Below are positions 9,801 through 24,800 of a DNA stretch of 64,000 nt, in pieces. The stretch is from Helicoverpa zea (Eukaryota; Arthropoda; Insecta; Lepidoptera; Noctuidae), in NCBI RefSeq assembly GCF_022581195.2, contig NC_061474.1:496001-560000 (forward strand), read 5' to 3'. The position numbers and the translations under genes are program-made. The notes beneath the pieces were generated by a model that saw nothing but the letters and a program-made list of their open reading frames with translations, did no database searches and was not told the DNA's origin. Within the stretch, counting starts at the first letter, position 1; every line of letters starts with the position of its first letter.

Positions 9801-12800
9801 TATTGCCCACGCAGACGAAGTTGCGGGCAACAGCTAGTAACTAATAAATGTACTAAGGAAACTACTAGGAACTTACTATCTATTAAGGAAACTTAGTATT
9901 GTTACGAAATATGGATGAGGTACCCGTGTACCGTTCTGGATCGGAGGAGGAAGAGGAGGGAGCTGGTTCATCAATACCTGTGAAGAAGAATCGTCGAAAT
10001 AAAAGTTGGGTGTTGATCAAATGCCTACAACTTTCGAAGGTTGCAGTTGATTTCTCAGGGTTTCCATCATCAGATCCTGACCTGATGACTATGGGACCGA
10101 CAGGGAACTGGTAACTATTCCACGTCAAACAAAAAAAGAACCAAGTAAATCGGTCTATAAACCTCGGCGTAATCGATGTACATACATAGAAAAAAAAACA
10201 TACCGGCCGAATTGAGAACCTCCTCCTTTTGGGAAGTCGGTTAACAATATTCTAGGAAACCAACATCTACTTGGTTTTAAATTAAAGCATATTTACTACT
10301 TTAATTCTAACTTTTTCCTGAACCTGAAATAAGTACCGATATCGAAGCATACCCGTGGTAAGTAAAATTCATGATATATGAAGCAAGTAAAAGTTATTAT
10401 TACAAGTACATTTTTATATTTTTTTAAAGTATTGTTTAACCACTGAGAATATTTCCAGTATAATGTTATAGTTAACATGGCACTAAGTCTATGAAATATG
10501 AAAGATAATTTATGAATTAATAGTAGGCAAGCAAAGATTAAAAATATAGCCTATTGAAGAACTACAGACCCATCACACTTCTAAGCCATGTTTATAAGCT
10601 GTTTTCAAGGGTTATCACGAACCGTCTCGAGCACAGGCTTGATGACTTCCAGCCTCCCGAACAAGCCGGTTTCCGAAGAGGCTTTAGTACCATAGACCAC
10701 ATCCATACGCTGCGGCAAGTTATACAGAAGACCGAGGAGTATAACTTGCTATTATGCTTAGCGTTTGTGGACTATGAGAAAGCCTTTGATTCGGTGGAAA
10801 CATGGGCGGTACTTGAGTCACTCCAACGATGCCATATTGACTATCGGTACATCGAGGTGTTGAAGTGTTTGTATAATAACGCCACCATGTCGGTCCGAGT
10901 ACAGGAGCATAGCACGAAGCCGATTCCATTGAGAAGAGGCGTAAGACAGGGGGACGTAATCTCCCCGAAACTGTTTACTGCCGCAATGGAAGACGCCTTC
11001 AAGCTCCTGGAATGGCAAGGACTTGGCATCAACATCAACGGCGAATACATCACTCACCTTCGGTTTGCCGACGACATCGTAGTCATGGCAAAGTCGATGG
11101 AGGAACTCAGTATGATGCTCGAGGGCCTCGACCGAGTTTCACAACGGGTGGGCCTGAAAATGAACATGGACAAGACGAAAATTATGTCAAATGTCCATGT
11201 TCAGCCCACCCCAGTCTCTGTTGGAAGCTCGGTACTCGAAGTTGTTGACTCATATATCTACCTAGGACAAGTAGTCCAATTAGGTAGGTCCAACTTCGAG
11301 AAAGAGGTCAACCGCCGAATCCAACTCGGCTGGGCAGCGTTCGGGAAACTACGCAATGTCTTTTCGTCCGACATACCTCAGTGCCTCAAGACGAAAGTCT
11401 TCAACCAATGTGTGTTACCAGTGATGACTTACGGCACCGAAACGTGGTCTCTCACTATCGGCCTCATCTCAAAGCTCAAAGTCGCTCAACGAGCTATGGA
11501 GAGGGCTATGCTCGGTGTTTCTCTACGTGATCGAATCCGAAACGAGGAGATCCGTAGACGAACCAAAGTGACCGATATAGCCCACCGGATTAGCAAGTTG
11601 AAGTGGCAATGGGCAGGCCATATTGCTCGCAGAGCAGATGGCAGATGGGGCCGAAAAGTGCTGGAGTGGAGACCACGGACTAGCAAGCGCAGCGTAGGAC
11701 GTCCACCAACGAGGTGGACAGACGACCTTATAAAGGTCGCCGGAAGACGCTGGATGCAGGTCGCTTCCAACAGGTATCTGTGGAGATCAAAGGGGGAGGC
11801 CTATGTTCAGCAGTGGACGTCCTATGGCTGAGATGATGATGATGAAAGATTAAAAATTACAAAGCATAGTTTTCAGTAGAAGTAGTAGAGAACGTAATTT
11901 ATACTGGTAGAAAAGTATTATAGCAACAAAAGGTAATGTTTATTTTTCGAAGACTTTAGTATCTTATTCGGTCGTTTCGTAATTTTTATTCGGAGAAAAG
12001 TAGTCGGAAAGTCAGTATTTTAGTCAGTAGCTTTAGTATTTTGAGTAAGGGCAATTCTTATTATTTTGTCGGAGCTTTTATTACTAGCCTTTAAAAAGCT
12101 GGTGCTGTAACTACGCCACCAAAACTTCATATTTCATTATTCCTCACCCCTAAATAGTTTTGCTAACAACAAATTACCTGAGCTCCAAAGTCAAGTTGCA
12201 CATCATTCCTGGTAGTATCCATGAAGGAATGAGCATTGGCTTCGTATCTGGAGTTGAGGGGTCCGAAGGCTGCGATGACCGACTGCGAGCGAGACGTGAG
12301 GATCTCTTTGTCTTTCATAGTCTCCTTGGCTGCCAGTGGACGGCGGTATGTTATCGTGGTGATACCGTTCTTCTGGTTGCCTGATACTGTGGAAATCACA
12401 AAAAGGCAAAAAGTGAGTGTGTGTATGAATTAGATTATGAGTATATGGATATATCAAAATACTGCTACCGAGTAAAACACTTGTAATTAACAAGATATCA
12501 TCAATATAGCATATATTGCTCGTGGTGAACGGCAATTATGACAGCAGTATATGTTTGAAATATGGTAATAGACTTGCAATTGTTGCAATCCTTCCGTGTT
12601 GCAGGTCAAACCGGCTGCCGATCATGTCTGTTCTACTCCTCTTGCGCACCTTGAATATAATTGTAAAATTACCAAGCTGTGCATCATTGGTGCCGCCGAT
12701 CCTCTGGTCGGGACAGACGCCGCGCTCGCCGTCGCACTGCGCCAGGTGGCTGATGCTGTAGTCCGACACGCGGGGCTGGTTCACCCTGGGGAGAAGGAAT

Positions 12801-15800
12801 AAGTTTTAATGCAAGCCTGGTTAAAAACAACGGACAAATTACCCTGATGAAGGGGGGAGACGTTCTGTAACAGGCTGTTACCAGAGAAACATTAAAAAGA
12901 GAGTCATATCTAATGCCTATTAAAACGCTACAACTAAACTGCCTAAACAAAAGCATGCACATGAAAGATAATTATCCGTCGGTAACAGTAAATCGATCAT
13001 CAATTGGAAATCTTGATCAGAATATTATCTTCAATGGGAGTACCTAATGTAAACAAATCGGGTACTAACCTTTTGCTCCAAGTAGCATTTTTGGATTTAG
13101 CTACGCAAGTTGGCAATGTACTTAACTAATTATTTTAAGTAACGAATCACACCAGCTTTCCAAATGAATAACTACTTATTGATGAAAATTACATGAACAT
13201 ACGTTATTTTTGTGATCATTGCAAACAGACAGATATACATACCTATGCCTCTTACCTACATTTTGGTTAAATTATATAACATCTTTTCAACAATCAACAA
13301 GTTGCTTCACCCAGTCTTCTCTTACCTGGTATCCCAATAAGCGACCACCACATCAGCCCCCAGCATGGCGGGTCTACCTTCAGCGCCGGAGATACCAAAC
13401 GCCATGTATTGTTCCTTGCGGAGACGCGCTGACAACGTTATCTGGACTTGGTCTCCCTGGAAGCAGGTGGAAATGTTAAGACATGGAATATATTGGAGGG
13501 CAGTTGGTAGTTATTGGAATTTGGGACTGAGCGAAAGTGGTATTGCTGCTTTAAAATTGCGTTTTGTCAAAATCTGAGGCTTGGAAAGGGAAGTTTTCAT
13601 TTTATGAACCGGCGTTTCTATTAAGACTGTTTTAGAGGAATCTGTACTCTATCGTTTTATGGGTTAGAGGATATACACGGGAATCAAGGGCCGATACGTT
13701 TGGAAGTGTTCTGCTGGTCTACTCGCATCCGAAGACTATGCGCAAAAATTTGGCAACTGGCAACTCCCCAAAAATCTTGTCTGCCAAATATTGGTTTCCT
13801 TTTAGGTGGTATTTATTTATGCATAACGTTTAACTATGGGAATCATTGTAATTTGGTAATATAGAACAACATTAGGCAATTTTTACATGAACAATAATAT
13901 TTTACCTTCAAAGATCTCTGGATACCCGCTTGAATGAAAACATTAACGGACTAAATTATTATTATAAAAATGGAGTACACTTTAAGTACTTATTATATAT
14001 AACATGATGAGACCTTATTTGTAGTCATATTCTTTTGAATGTACCACCACTATCTGTCGTCCACAATTCCCTTCGAAGCAATATGAATTTCTTTATAAAA
14101 AATATGTAATCCAGAGCTAAATAAATTGATTTTTCCGAGTTATTTAGCAGATCGGCTACATAAAAAAATATGACCACTGAAATTATGAAGCGAAACTTAC
14201 CATTCCTGAAACTAGAACTGATTAAGATAGCAACATAGTAAAACCGCTATCGTGGGCAATGATTTTGAAGAACAATAAATAATGGATGGCTCTGAAGGTT
14301 TGAAAGATGACGGAATGAGTGATGGAAATTAACGGGCGCCATTACTGTCGTAGGATTTTTTTTCATTTCATTTTTAAGATTGGAAATCACAAGACCCTCA
14401 TGACAAAGAATGACAGATTTTCACTGACTTCCCATCACCCACCCTTTTTTTTGTCGCTGGGTAAGAGATGCTATTACTCATGCCCTTCCCGTCGAGGGAC
14501 GGGAGAGGGGTATGTGGGGCTCCCCGGTACAACCGTTTCCGGTATACCCACTAAAATCCCATCACCCACCCTGCCCACCCAGTTCCTTCTGGAGCCCTTT
14601 GTGTACCAGGGCCACAGTAACTCTCACGAATGATCCCATAGCCATGATAAGTATCTGATGCAACTATGAGCTATGTATGCCAGACAACAGAAGTCAGCAA
14701 AATGTTCATATCTAACGATTTTCATGTCTTCTTCATTCTAAAATACCTTTGCATCCTGCAAAGGTATTTTAGTCACTTTCGAATATATGATAAATAATCG
14801 GCACTCTAGTTACTAAATAAGTTAGCGAAGTAAATAAGGTATTCACCTGTATTTCCCACCGCACTTGCAGTCTTTTGTCAAGTATTTCCTTACAGTTGTT
14901 GGTGGCGCTGAAGGGCGACTGAGAGGTCGTTGAACTTGTCTGTAACATTCACACACGTGAGTAAAATATAATTACAAGTACAGTTAGGTATAATTATAAA
15001 AAATTACAATAAAATACCTTATTTAAAGTAAGTAAACCTTTGATTTTAAATTCGTAGATACCAGTCTCAGTGGATGTCGCATGCATGGCTAGAGAAATCG
15101 TTAATAATAGTGCAATCAACTTGTATTCAAGCATTTTCATTCAAATAAGCAGATTGTGACATCTCAGAGTTAGGACGCTATGGAACGTATATTTCACTCC
15201 ACACAGTAAGTACAGTTGTTAATTTCGAAAACTTAACATACCTTAATTATTAATACATGTCATTGTATTCAAAGTACAGTTGTACAGTTGAATTAAATAT
15301 AATTTGAATGAAATAAATGATAAATAGAAATAAATACTCACTGGGTTATACCACCAAGCAGGCTGTAAGTTACAATAACCACAATCCAGGGTAAGCAGAG
15401 AGGAGAGAAACACATAACATAACGGTTAAGTTATAACAAGAGTTTATTAAGTACAATAACAAATAATAATGTTTAGAGTTAGTCAGTCTTTTTATGTTTA
15501 CGAACCAAGATCTCAAAATTTGGAAAAATATATATTTCAAGTATCCTAAGATTTAATATATGGCTGTCTGCCAATCGGTATAAAAGTTGATGATATTTTG
15601 CAAACATATCCTTGTAAAAGATTTCACAAAATGATCGATTTCTTAAGGGCCGATAGGACACTTTAAGCAAGCAGTTTTGCAACTATAAGACCTTTATTTT
15701 CGAAATTGGCTATGCTTATTGCTTATGTTACTTTGCAAGTTACCACTGCAAGGACCCATGTAGGTGTATCGTTCCTAGTTCGTAAACAAATTCAAAAGCC

Positions 15801-18800
15801 AGTGAACCAATCCAGTGAGAACCACCTGGGAACAACACTAGGTTTGTGTTCACTGGCTTTCACGGTCAGTCTCTGAGGTTTAGACGGTCGTTTCCTGGAT
15901 GGCTTGCGTTTACCCTGCAAAGATGGGGAATAAAATATATAAAGATAATGGTTAATTATGAAAAATATGGGTTAGAATCCGGGCACGCTGTTAGTAACAT
16001 GAGTTTAGGATTAATATATATCACGATAAACAAACACACATTGAAATACATATTAAAGGTTGAAATAAAACAGTCATAACAACACCTTATTTAGCCTAGC
16101 CAATGAAAAATTAATACGGAGACCCTGGTAACAGGTAAATGATACCAGGGTCTTGGAAACGGCATGTCGTGTGTTCAGCTCATCATTCAAGACACACAAA
16201 CCAGCTGATTTCGACTGAAATTGGCTGCTCAGATTTTTCACAACCCGATTTGGTACTTCGAATCCATCGAATCTTTATCCCAGTACCCATGTACCTGCAG
16301 TACTACGTTGCCAAATTCACTAGCTGAAGCTCTCTCATAGAATTTTACAAACGTCCAATCATCTAGTTTCATCCCCTAACACCATTATGATCATCACCAT
16401 CAGTACCTACAGCCTTGTCAGGTTACTTGGTTTTGGTATCTGCGCTGATGGCTAACAAGCTTATCACCCTTCACACAACCACCCTCCATTTCCCAACTCA
16501 CAGTGATTTTCGTCTGTCCGAGAGCCGGTGGTACATCCAGGTCCTTAGGAATGTAGACGTGTCCGAAGTTGTGTCGATACTCCACGCACCAGACTGCGAG
16601 CCAGTCGATGTCGTACGCGGTGAGCTTGCCCGGCAGCTGGATCTCGATGTCCTCACCCTGGTACCCACGTAGGGGGTGGAGGGAACCCATCTCATTGGGG
16701 ACCTGGAAGATGGGAAGCAAAAGAATTAGTTTATGGAAGTCGAACGGGTAATGGGTCTATGTATAAGACTGGTAGTATAGAGCAAGCGCTTGATTTAGAG
16801 GTCTTAGATATGTAGATGAAGACCATAAGACTGAAACCACCATACTTCATGGTGAAGACTGCGCATAAAGGCAGCCTGTCGTGTAGGAAGATGGATGGCT
16901 AATAAACCACAAATAAACCATCTGATTGATTGTTAAACTGGTAAATCGTGAAAGTATGCATTTACAGTTTTCTATGTGTAGATAGGCACTACCTTAAGAT
17001 ACTTGCAGAAATTTATTGTTATTGATTTAAATAGAGAGGATTTCCTCAATTTAGCTTGGAAACCACGTTCAAAGATTTTTTTTCTTTCTGAATGCATATT
17101 ATTCTTTTTGCATCAGATAATATACCAACAAAACAATAACCCTCACCTTAGTTCCAAAAGGATTAGGCTCCGACCCGTTGCCGACCCAGAAGTATGCATC
17201 AGGTCCAGCTCCATCATAGTGCAGGTTCGGGATATAGAAGGTCTTGGCGTCCAGGACGCTGATGTTTCCTGACCTGAGGCCATGGGCCAGGCGTTTGAAC
17301 TCCGGGAGCACGCGGGGCCGAGGTGGATCTAGCCCTGGGGGTATGAATACGTCGCCGAAGTTCACCTGGAATGTGGAAAAGGTTGTTATTAGCAGTTGAT
17401 GTTGTATTGGCTTACAGGGATCTCTTATGGCTTTCTCTGGTTTTCAACTGTTAACCACCTAAAGGAATCTTACGGGGAGAAATTAAAGAACGAGATCTAT
17501 TACTTCCGTTCCGTTAGTTTCAATCGCTTTCTAAGAGAACTACTTCCTGCGCCCTTATAAATGTAGCCTACTTATTTGTTATTCTGCAACAGCTATAGGC
17601 AAGCATAAGAAGTAAACAACAAGGCATACTGACAAGTTTCATCGAAAACCAATCAGCCGTTCGCGAGTGAAGAAGTACATACTCATAATCTTCGCCTTTA
17701 TAATATCAGTGTGATATTAACCCAAGTATAAAACTCTAGAAGAGTGAAAACATAAAAACAACAACAAAAAAAAAAACAAATTCTCCCTAATCATTTCCAT
17801 AAAATGCATATTCATTTACGTAAGCAGAAACAAACATGTTTACCTATCTATCTATCTACATAAATAGTAGTAGTAGGTATTGTATAGAATGCAGTGATAG
17901 TACTCTACGCTACATTTACAACTTGCGTAGGAGGCAGCCGTAACCGGTAAAACTGACGTACAACGAGTGCTTCTAGGAACTTTTCTATATCAAAATAAAC
18001 GGGTTCATTAGCTTTTCTGCAATTTTTATTAAAAGTTTATTGGTAATTTCGGTTTACTCATATAGAAATCAAGCTTATTTTAAACGTTTCTAGGAAGAAA
18101 AGCATATCATAAAATAAACTGAAAGTAAATATGTATTGGTTTCAGTATCTAATTAAATCTTCTTTGCCAGTCATTCAGCAACAATCTTTATGCAGAAATA
18201 CTCTATTTCCGTGAACATCGATCAACAGAAATGCAAGAAATGGCAGGAGGATAATATCAATCTTTGTCAATTACTATCAATTTGCCGACCTCCTTGTTAC
18301 TCGCACAATTCAAAATATAAAATCCTATTCTTGTCAAATTAACATCAAGCGAACGCATCCATTGATGCTGAAGGCGACCAATAGCGTGTCGCGAATCCAG
18401 CAATGGCGGCCAAACGTCATATTTTGGCGCGAAAGTTGTAAGCATGCGCGCCAAAGCAATCGATATTTTGTTTCGGTTGTTACTTGCGGGTGTAGCCGTT
18501 TTTGCGTATATTAGGCGGTAATCATTTGGAGTATGTAACTATATACGTATGATAGAATTCATGGAATACTGCTATGGAATGCGAAAATATTTTCTAAAAA
18601 AATATAATATCACATAAAAACGTTTTTAAGGAATTAAGGTTTTTTTAACAACTAACAAAATTATTGTTTTGTTATAAAAATACTTTAAGGTCTTATAATT
18701 TAAAAACCATGATTGAAACCCAACCCAAATATTCCAGTCCAATTTATTGATGGGTCGATCCATTCATGGCATGGGTTCGATGACTTCATGAACTCAATAT

Positions 18801-21800
18801 CGGCAAATATAATATGGCGAAGTTACAAGAAATTGAGCGAATTTGGGAAGAAGAGTTTATCTATTTATTGGATCAAACAAAATGTTCGTTATAATTAATG
18901 ATTGATTAAAGGTGAAGGGTAACATCTCGAGGAAACCTGGACCTTAAAGTCTGAAATCACCAACCCGCATTATTGAGCAACCGTGGTGATTAACGCTCAA
19001 TCCTTCTCTGTGTGAGAGGAGGCCTATGCCCAGCAGTGGGACTATAGAAAGGGTAAAAAAATTACAATAAAAGCTATAGATGTACTTACAGTAAATCTTC
19101 GGCACCAGACGCTGATCCACTTGATGTCCCGCAGTCGCTTACCCCCCGGCAGCTTCAAGAGTATGTCTGAGTTACTGTGAGCCGTCAGGATTGGGGGGTC
19201 TCTGGAAATAGAGAAAGAAATTATATTAGTACCTTTGAAAAAAGATCTGAGGAGTTTGAAGAGTTTGTTTCCTGACGAGCTATGGAGCTACAGGACCAAT
19301 TTGAAATACACACACGCACATATATTTTGCTAAGATCTCCATGTAGTAACTCATAGTTGCAAAAAGAAATGAAGAGTTTGAAATATTTTTACAGTGTTAG
19401 ATACTTAGCCTATTTATCGAGGAAGGCTACACTCTACTTTTTACCTTACCCAAATCTCAGCACATTCACCCCATATACTTCGAAGAATTTACTACAAGAA
19501 CCTTTATAAAACTCAAAGACCAACTACATCCTTTTGAAGAAGAGCAAATTGTAAGCCGCTGTAGAATAAACGAGGAATAGTTTACTCTCGTTAGGAGACT
19601 GTAGGACACAGAGGAGTGCTATGTCCTACATGAACAGCGATTTGTTAGCAAACGACCTTTTGTTACGTTTTACAAGTCCCACGCTATATGGAGCTCTTTA
19701 TTTGCTTCGTACGCTGAAATTGCACATGGACGTCTTAATAACGTCTCTTGTGAGAACTTGGTCTTGATTAGGAAAGTTATTGTTCTGAAGTAGTAATATA
19801 TTGGCTATCTACTCTATCACTGAAAGAATTTTCAAATAGTGGTTCCTGAGATAATTGCAAGCAAACTCAACAAACTCTTTAGCTTTATAATATTTTAGCT
19901 TTATAATTATAATATCAACAAATAAAGATCATCAAATTTATAATTGATTCGATTCTCGATCCGACTAAGAATTTTTGGTATCAAAGGTTGTCGGATAAAA
20001 ACAAAAAAATATTTAAACATACATATCAGACAACATACAAAAGACACAGAAAAATCGATACAAACAAAAAAAGCAAAAGGACAAAAAAAAACCAGCAAAA
20101 AGAAAAGAAAATCCTTGATTTCCTTAACGATTGCGGCAGCGTGATGAGGGAGGTGTGTCCCCGTTAGGGCGCCATTACGTCTCCCTACAATCATCTTTAT
20201 TTAATTACTAAACAATTTTAGTATTGTGTTATTCATATTTTTACGACGCTACCCTCAAATTAGGCGACGTTTTGTACTTCGTTCCATCCCCTAACATATA
20301 TTTAGGATGTTTTAATAGGGTGCCGGGAATTCGGATATTTGCATAGCTTTGTGTTATGTTTTATTCATTGTTGTGAATTTTTTGTAGAAATTCGATATTT
20401 GCCTGATTGTTTTATTATTGTACAGGGACTGTCAGTTAACAATTTAAAGTAAACATAGTAGGTTATCAAAAAGTACTGAATAAAGATAATCATGATCGAC
20501 TTACGGCGTCAAAGCGTCAATAATACCTTATGTCTAACGATTTAGCAGAGAAGAAAATACTATAGAGGAATTTCATCTTAGTTGCTTTATTATATGTACT
20601 AGGTTGATAAGTTGCTTTGCAATTTTGTTAACAGCTTGCAATAAAAGGAGGTCTCTTTTGTCGATTTGCTTTAATTTTCACTGATAAGGTATCACTAGAG
20701 GTCGGAAATGTGTTTCCCATATTCATCAAGATTAATAATAAACTATTCTTATTTTCAAACCGCACGTTTTCTGAAAAAAACCAATCCAAAGTTTCCTCGA
20801 ACACGTTCGCAAAATTTCATGGAACTTAGAAAGCTAAAAGTTTGGATGAATTAAAATTCCTTTATACGTTTGTACCCAAAAATCTAGGTTCATGACCGAA
20901 AGGTTTTTAACTGTAGACTCACAGTATAGAAGATAATCGTTACTTCTATAACATGTGACAGTTAACGGGTCACAACGCTTTGACACGATTTTATTGATTT
21001 TAAAGTCGTTACCACTCGCCATACCATATACCTACACTGTCGATACATAGTTTACTAGAACTTGTACCGTTGTTCGTAGATACGGGTTTTGAAAATACTG
21101 GTGTGATAGGTAAGTAGGTAATATTTTTGTATAAAAGTGATCTCAGGAACTACAATTTCCGATTTAAAAAAAAAACATATTCTCGCATATGTTTTTGGCT
21201 TTAGTAACTAGTTCCTACGGTTTCATTTTCATCCAATTTTCATACGAAAAAATACCTATTTTCTGTTTGTCAGTTAGCAACAATTCGAAGCTAACAACAC
21301 CACACCAAAGCGCACTACAATTGAGGAAAAAAAGGCAACACTTAACTTAATTAATTTAAACTTATTTAAATAAAAAGGCTGGGAATACTTTAGTCCTCAA
21401 CAAGGAAGGTTGGGGGATCGCAAAACGTATTTATTTCGCTTTCGTTCCTTGAATACTAAGCTAAGACTTGGGGACTTGAGACGAATGTGACGCATTTCGA
21501 TGAATAAAGGGGGAAAGGGGGAAGGGGACAATGACAGAGAATGTTATTAACAAGTGAAGGGAAATACGACAATATGCTAATGGATGTTACAATTTTGAAT
21601 GTAATCTTTTGGGCGTTGGATGAATGATGATCGCTTGAAATTGCGGATGCTGAATAAGTGTAGCTGGATCGACTCCTTGGTACTACCTACATGTTGAAAT
21701 GTAAAATATTTTGGGCAATGGTCTCATAAGATAACTAATTAAAAAGAGTTTCAGAGAGATTCAGTGTTAATTACAACTTTATTTTGAACTTGATTTGTCA

Positions 21801-24800
21801 GCTACGGCGGCTGGTCTCTCTGAGATCAGCAACTGCGTAGGACATATAGTGCTGACACAAATGCACTCTCTATTCCCTCATAACATTCTATCCCTATAAC
21901 ATATACACTAACAAATGAATTCAATTTCCATTGAAATACTAATATACATGAAAAGAATATCACAGCCAATCTAAACATGAAACTAATGAATACATACAAA
22001 TAAAGGACAAAGCTTTGTTTGCTCAATAAACATAGTCAGAGCTGTTTCTAGGAATTGAATATTTTACAATGTATTGATACTTTCAAACAGTATTGATGTT
22101 GAATTCTGGTAATTTGATTTTCTTTGTGTATTTCCTGGTAATGAAGACCTCATACATATATCTAGTCCATATTGATTGAATATCCACTTGTGGGAATTTC
22201 TAAGGAAGAGAAAGCTCTCGACCATCAGAAAAGTCATATTCTCGGTTTTCGGTAACCTAGCCTTTTCCCAACTACATATATTGGGCTTGGCTTCTAGTCC
22301 AACTGTATACAGCTAAGTACTAATGTTTTACATGAAGCGGCTAACTATCTGACCTCTTCAACTTGTTCCTTACCAATGTTTCTTTTTTGTTTTTTGAAGA
22401 GATCAAATCGTGTTGTTTTAATCATCAAAACACACCCAGTGTAATGGGAATATCAAAGTAACCATCATGGGTCCGTAACAACTAAACAAAAACCTTTTTA
22501 TCATCCAGGTATCGAACCCCATACCCCATCATTTCTACCTTCCTACCATTTCCCGTATGATTGCTAACAAGTTACCAGGCGCCCAGAAACTTAAGCAGGT
22601 TCGCAACAGCCGTCGATGAAGCTTCGAATCGAATCCCTGACCTTTCTATTGAGAACTTTGTCAATGAAGCAAACTCCACCGTTATACAATAGGCGTGTCA
22701 GTGTGTTTGTCACCAGGTGGACAAGTTGGGTAACTGACAATCAAATTACATGTAGAAAGTTTGATGTTTTGTCAAGGACGTGTTTTTTGTAGCGTCTACT
22801 AAGCATAGAAATGGTTTGACATAAGTCGGGTAGCGCGTTACGATTATGATAAGGTCTTTTTTATTTAAGAAAGATTACACTAACCTTTCAATGTTCAGAA
22901 GTTCTTTTTTATGGTACGAAACCATAACATACAACTATAGTACCATGTTTTATGTAACCTATTCCACTAAAGTGAGTTGACCATCCTGTGTGTGTGTTGC
23001 AAGCTCGGGAGCGTTCAGTATTGCCCGAATCGCCAAGTCACACACACATACAAGAATAGCTCACCTACTTTCGTGAGATTAAACATCTTTACACATTCCT
23101 CAAGAAAAATACCCTATCTACTGTTACCAAAACTAGTGTCACTGTTGTCAAAAATAAAACTGTTATGCCTGCCCTCAAATCCTGCGTAGCATTCGATTAA
23201 AAAAACAAAAAAACATCAACCAACTAACCTAGAAGTATAATCCTCAGGATACGGCACTAATATGCCCTCAGGGCTGGGCTGCGGCGTATCCCCGACCCAG
23301 AAGTACGCGTCAGGGCCTGTTCCATCGTACGCGAACCCTCGCACGTATACCGTGCTCTCGTCGACTGCGTACACTGTGCCCCGGATACCGTGGGCGTACT
23401 GTGTGAGACGGCCTATGAGACGTCCGTAGTAGGGCTCCGGACGACGTGATGTTGCTGGACCTGGAAAGATGATGTGGAATTGAGATATTTTGTTCGTATG
23501 TATATTTAAAGTTATAGGTACAGTTCCTGCTAAATAGATGCATTTCTGAAGTTAGCCACTTGACTTCATGTGATCGTACAAATCTTGTTAAGAAGCTTTG
23601 CGTGTCTGAAGTTGATCAGTAATGTCTTTGTAATAGTAAAACGCGTCTGTCATGCGTATGCGGGAAGAACCAAATAGTTAACTTCGGAAATGCAAAGTTA
23701 TTTAAAGGCCTTGTCTTTACAATGGCCTAACATGGATTGAAGATAAATATGCTGCTTTATTGCAAGCGTTCTTCTCATCTTAAGTCATGTAAATCTAATT
23801 TGTAATATTTCATTTTTGGCCAGAATACCGAATATGTACCTTATTAACTAGACTTGTCATTTAATCTTCGAATAATTAAGGATTTATAGTATCTGAAAAT
23901 AGTAAATTGTTTGTGAGAGGAAAGTTGCATTGCATCCCACTCGGAGTGTTCTGTTTAAACTGCAGTGGGATGTTTGACGTAGACTTGTGCGGCTTAAGTG
24001 ACGTCAGGATACACGTGGAAGGGCATTAAATGTCTCTCGAAATATAGCACTGTGCCTTGATAAAGCCTTTTTCAAAAAAATCTTAGTCTATCTTCTAGAT
24101 AACCCTTTTTTCTTTTCTGCCACATATAACAACGAAGATATAACGTGTTTGAATTTTGTAACTTGTCACTCTTAGGTAATAGGTACTTAGACGTGACATC
24201 ACATGACCCACTAGTATTATGTTTAAGCAAAATAAGAAAATATCTAACCAGACGTCCAATATTTTTTGTCATCTTGCAGAGTACTGATTAGAACCACATT
24301 TTTGACCCTGTCATCGCGCCTATTCGTCAGACTTGGTCTATTTTTATAGAGGCCACTAAAGAAATCTCACTATGAAATGTCAACCTGACCACGCTGCCTA
24401 GAAGTACCTATAGAAATTCAAGCTCTATAGAAACTAGAGAGTTCTAATATCTCCAGAAATAGTCGACAAACGTCATTCCTCGGTAAAATGTCGAAAGTCA
24501 GACAGTTTAAAGTATATTTTGCGTGGGACGACTGAAACGGGCCTGCAAGAACGATTTTTATCAAACATTCATCAGTCTTGTTACGAATATAGTACTACCT
24601 ATGTTCCAATTTGGGATTTTGAAAAATATTCATATGGATGGAAGGGAAAAGTAATAAAAAAGTCAGTACTCGCAAAATGGACATCGCTGTAGCCAATAGC
24701 TTCGAAAAATAGACATATCGAAGGTACCTACATATTTTTTTTACACGCAATATATGCCATGGATATTGGTGCAAACGACAAGTAGAGAAAATCAAAGGAG

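Larger units (their letters stand above)
6337..12177 (-). other. knk: knk intron 10 (5.8 kb), repeat-rich
   Basis: GT-AG intron between the DOMON and cupredoxin-like coding parts. It carries the tRNA-derived SINE, an RTE tail, the GC-rich foldback MITE, a family A fragment, a family B end and the 1.3-kb RTE insertion. The remaining sequence is AT-rich without recognisable features. Confidence 0.8.
19202..23228 (-). other. knk: knk intron 2 (4.0 kb)
   Basis: AT-rich GT-AG intron. Recognisable content is a family B fragment at 19345-19445 and a family A fragment at 22256-22385. The rest shows no gene and no clear element. Confidence 0.75.

Noticed and set aside
10818..11248. Overlapping minus- and plus-strand frames inside the RTE element
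   Set aside because: They are shadows of the RT frame, which has all RT motifs in one frame.
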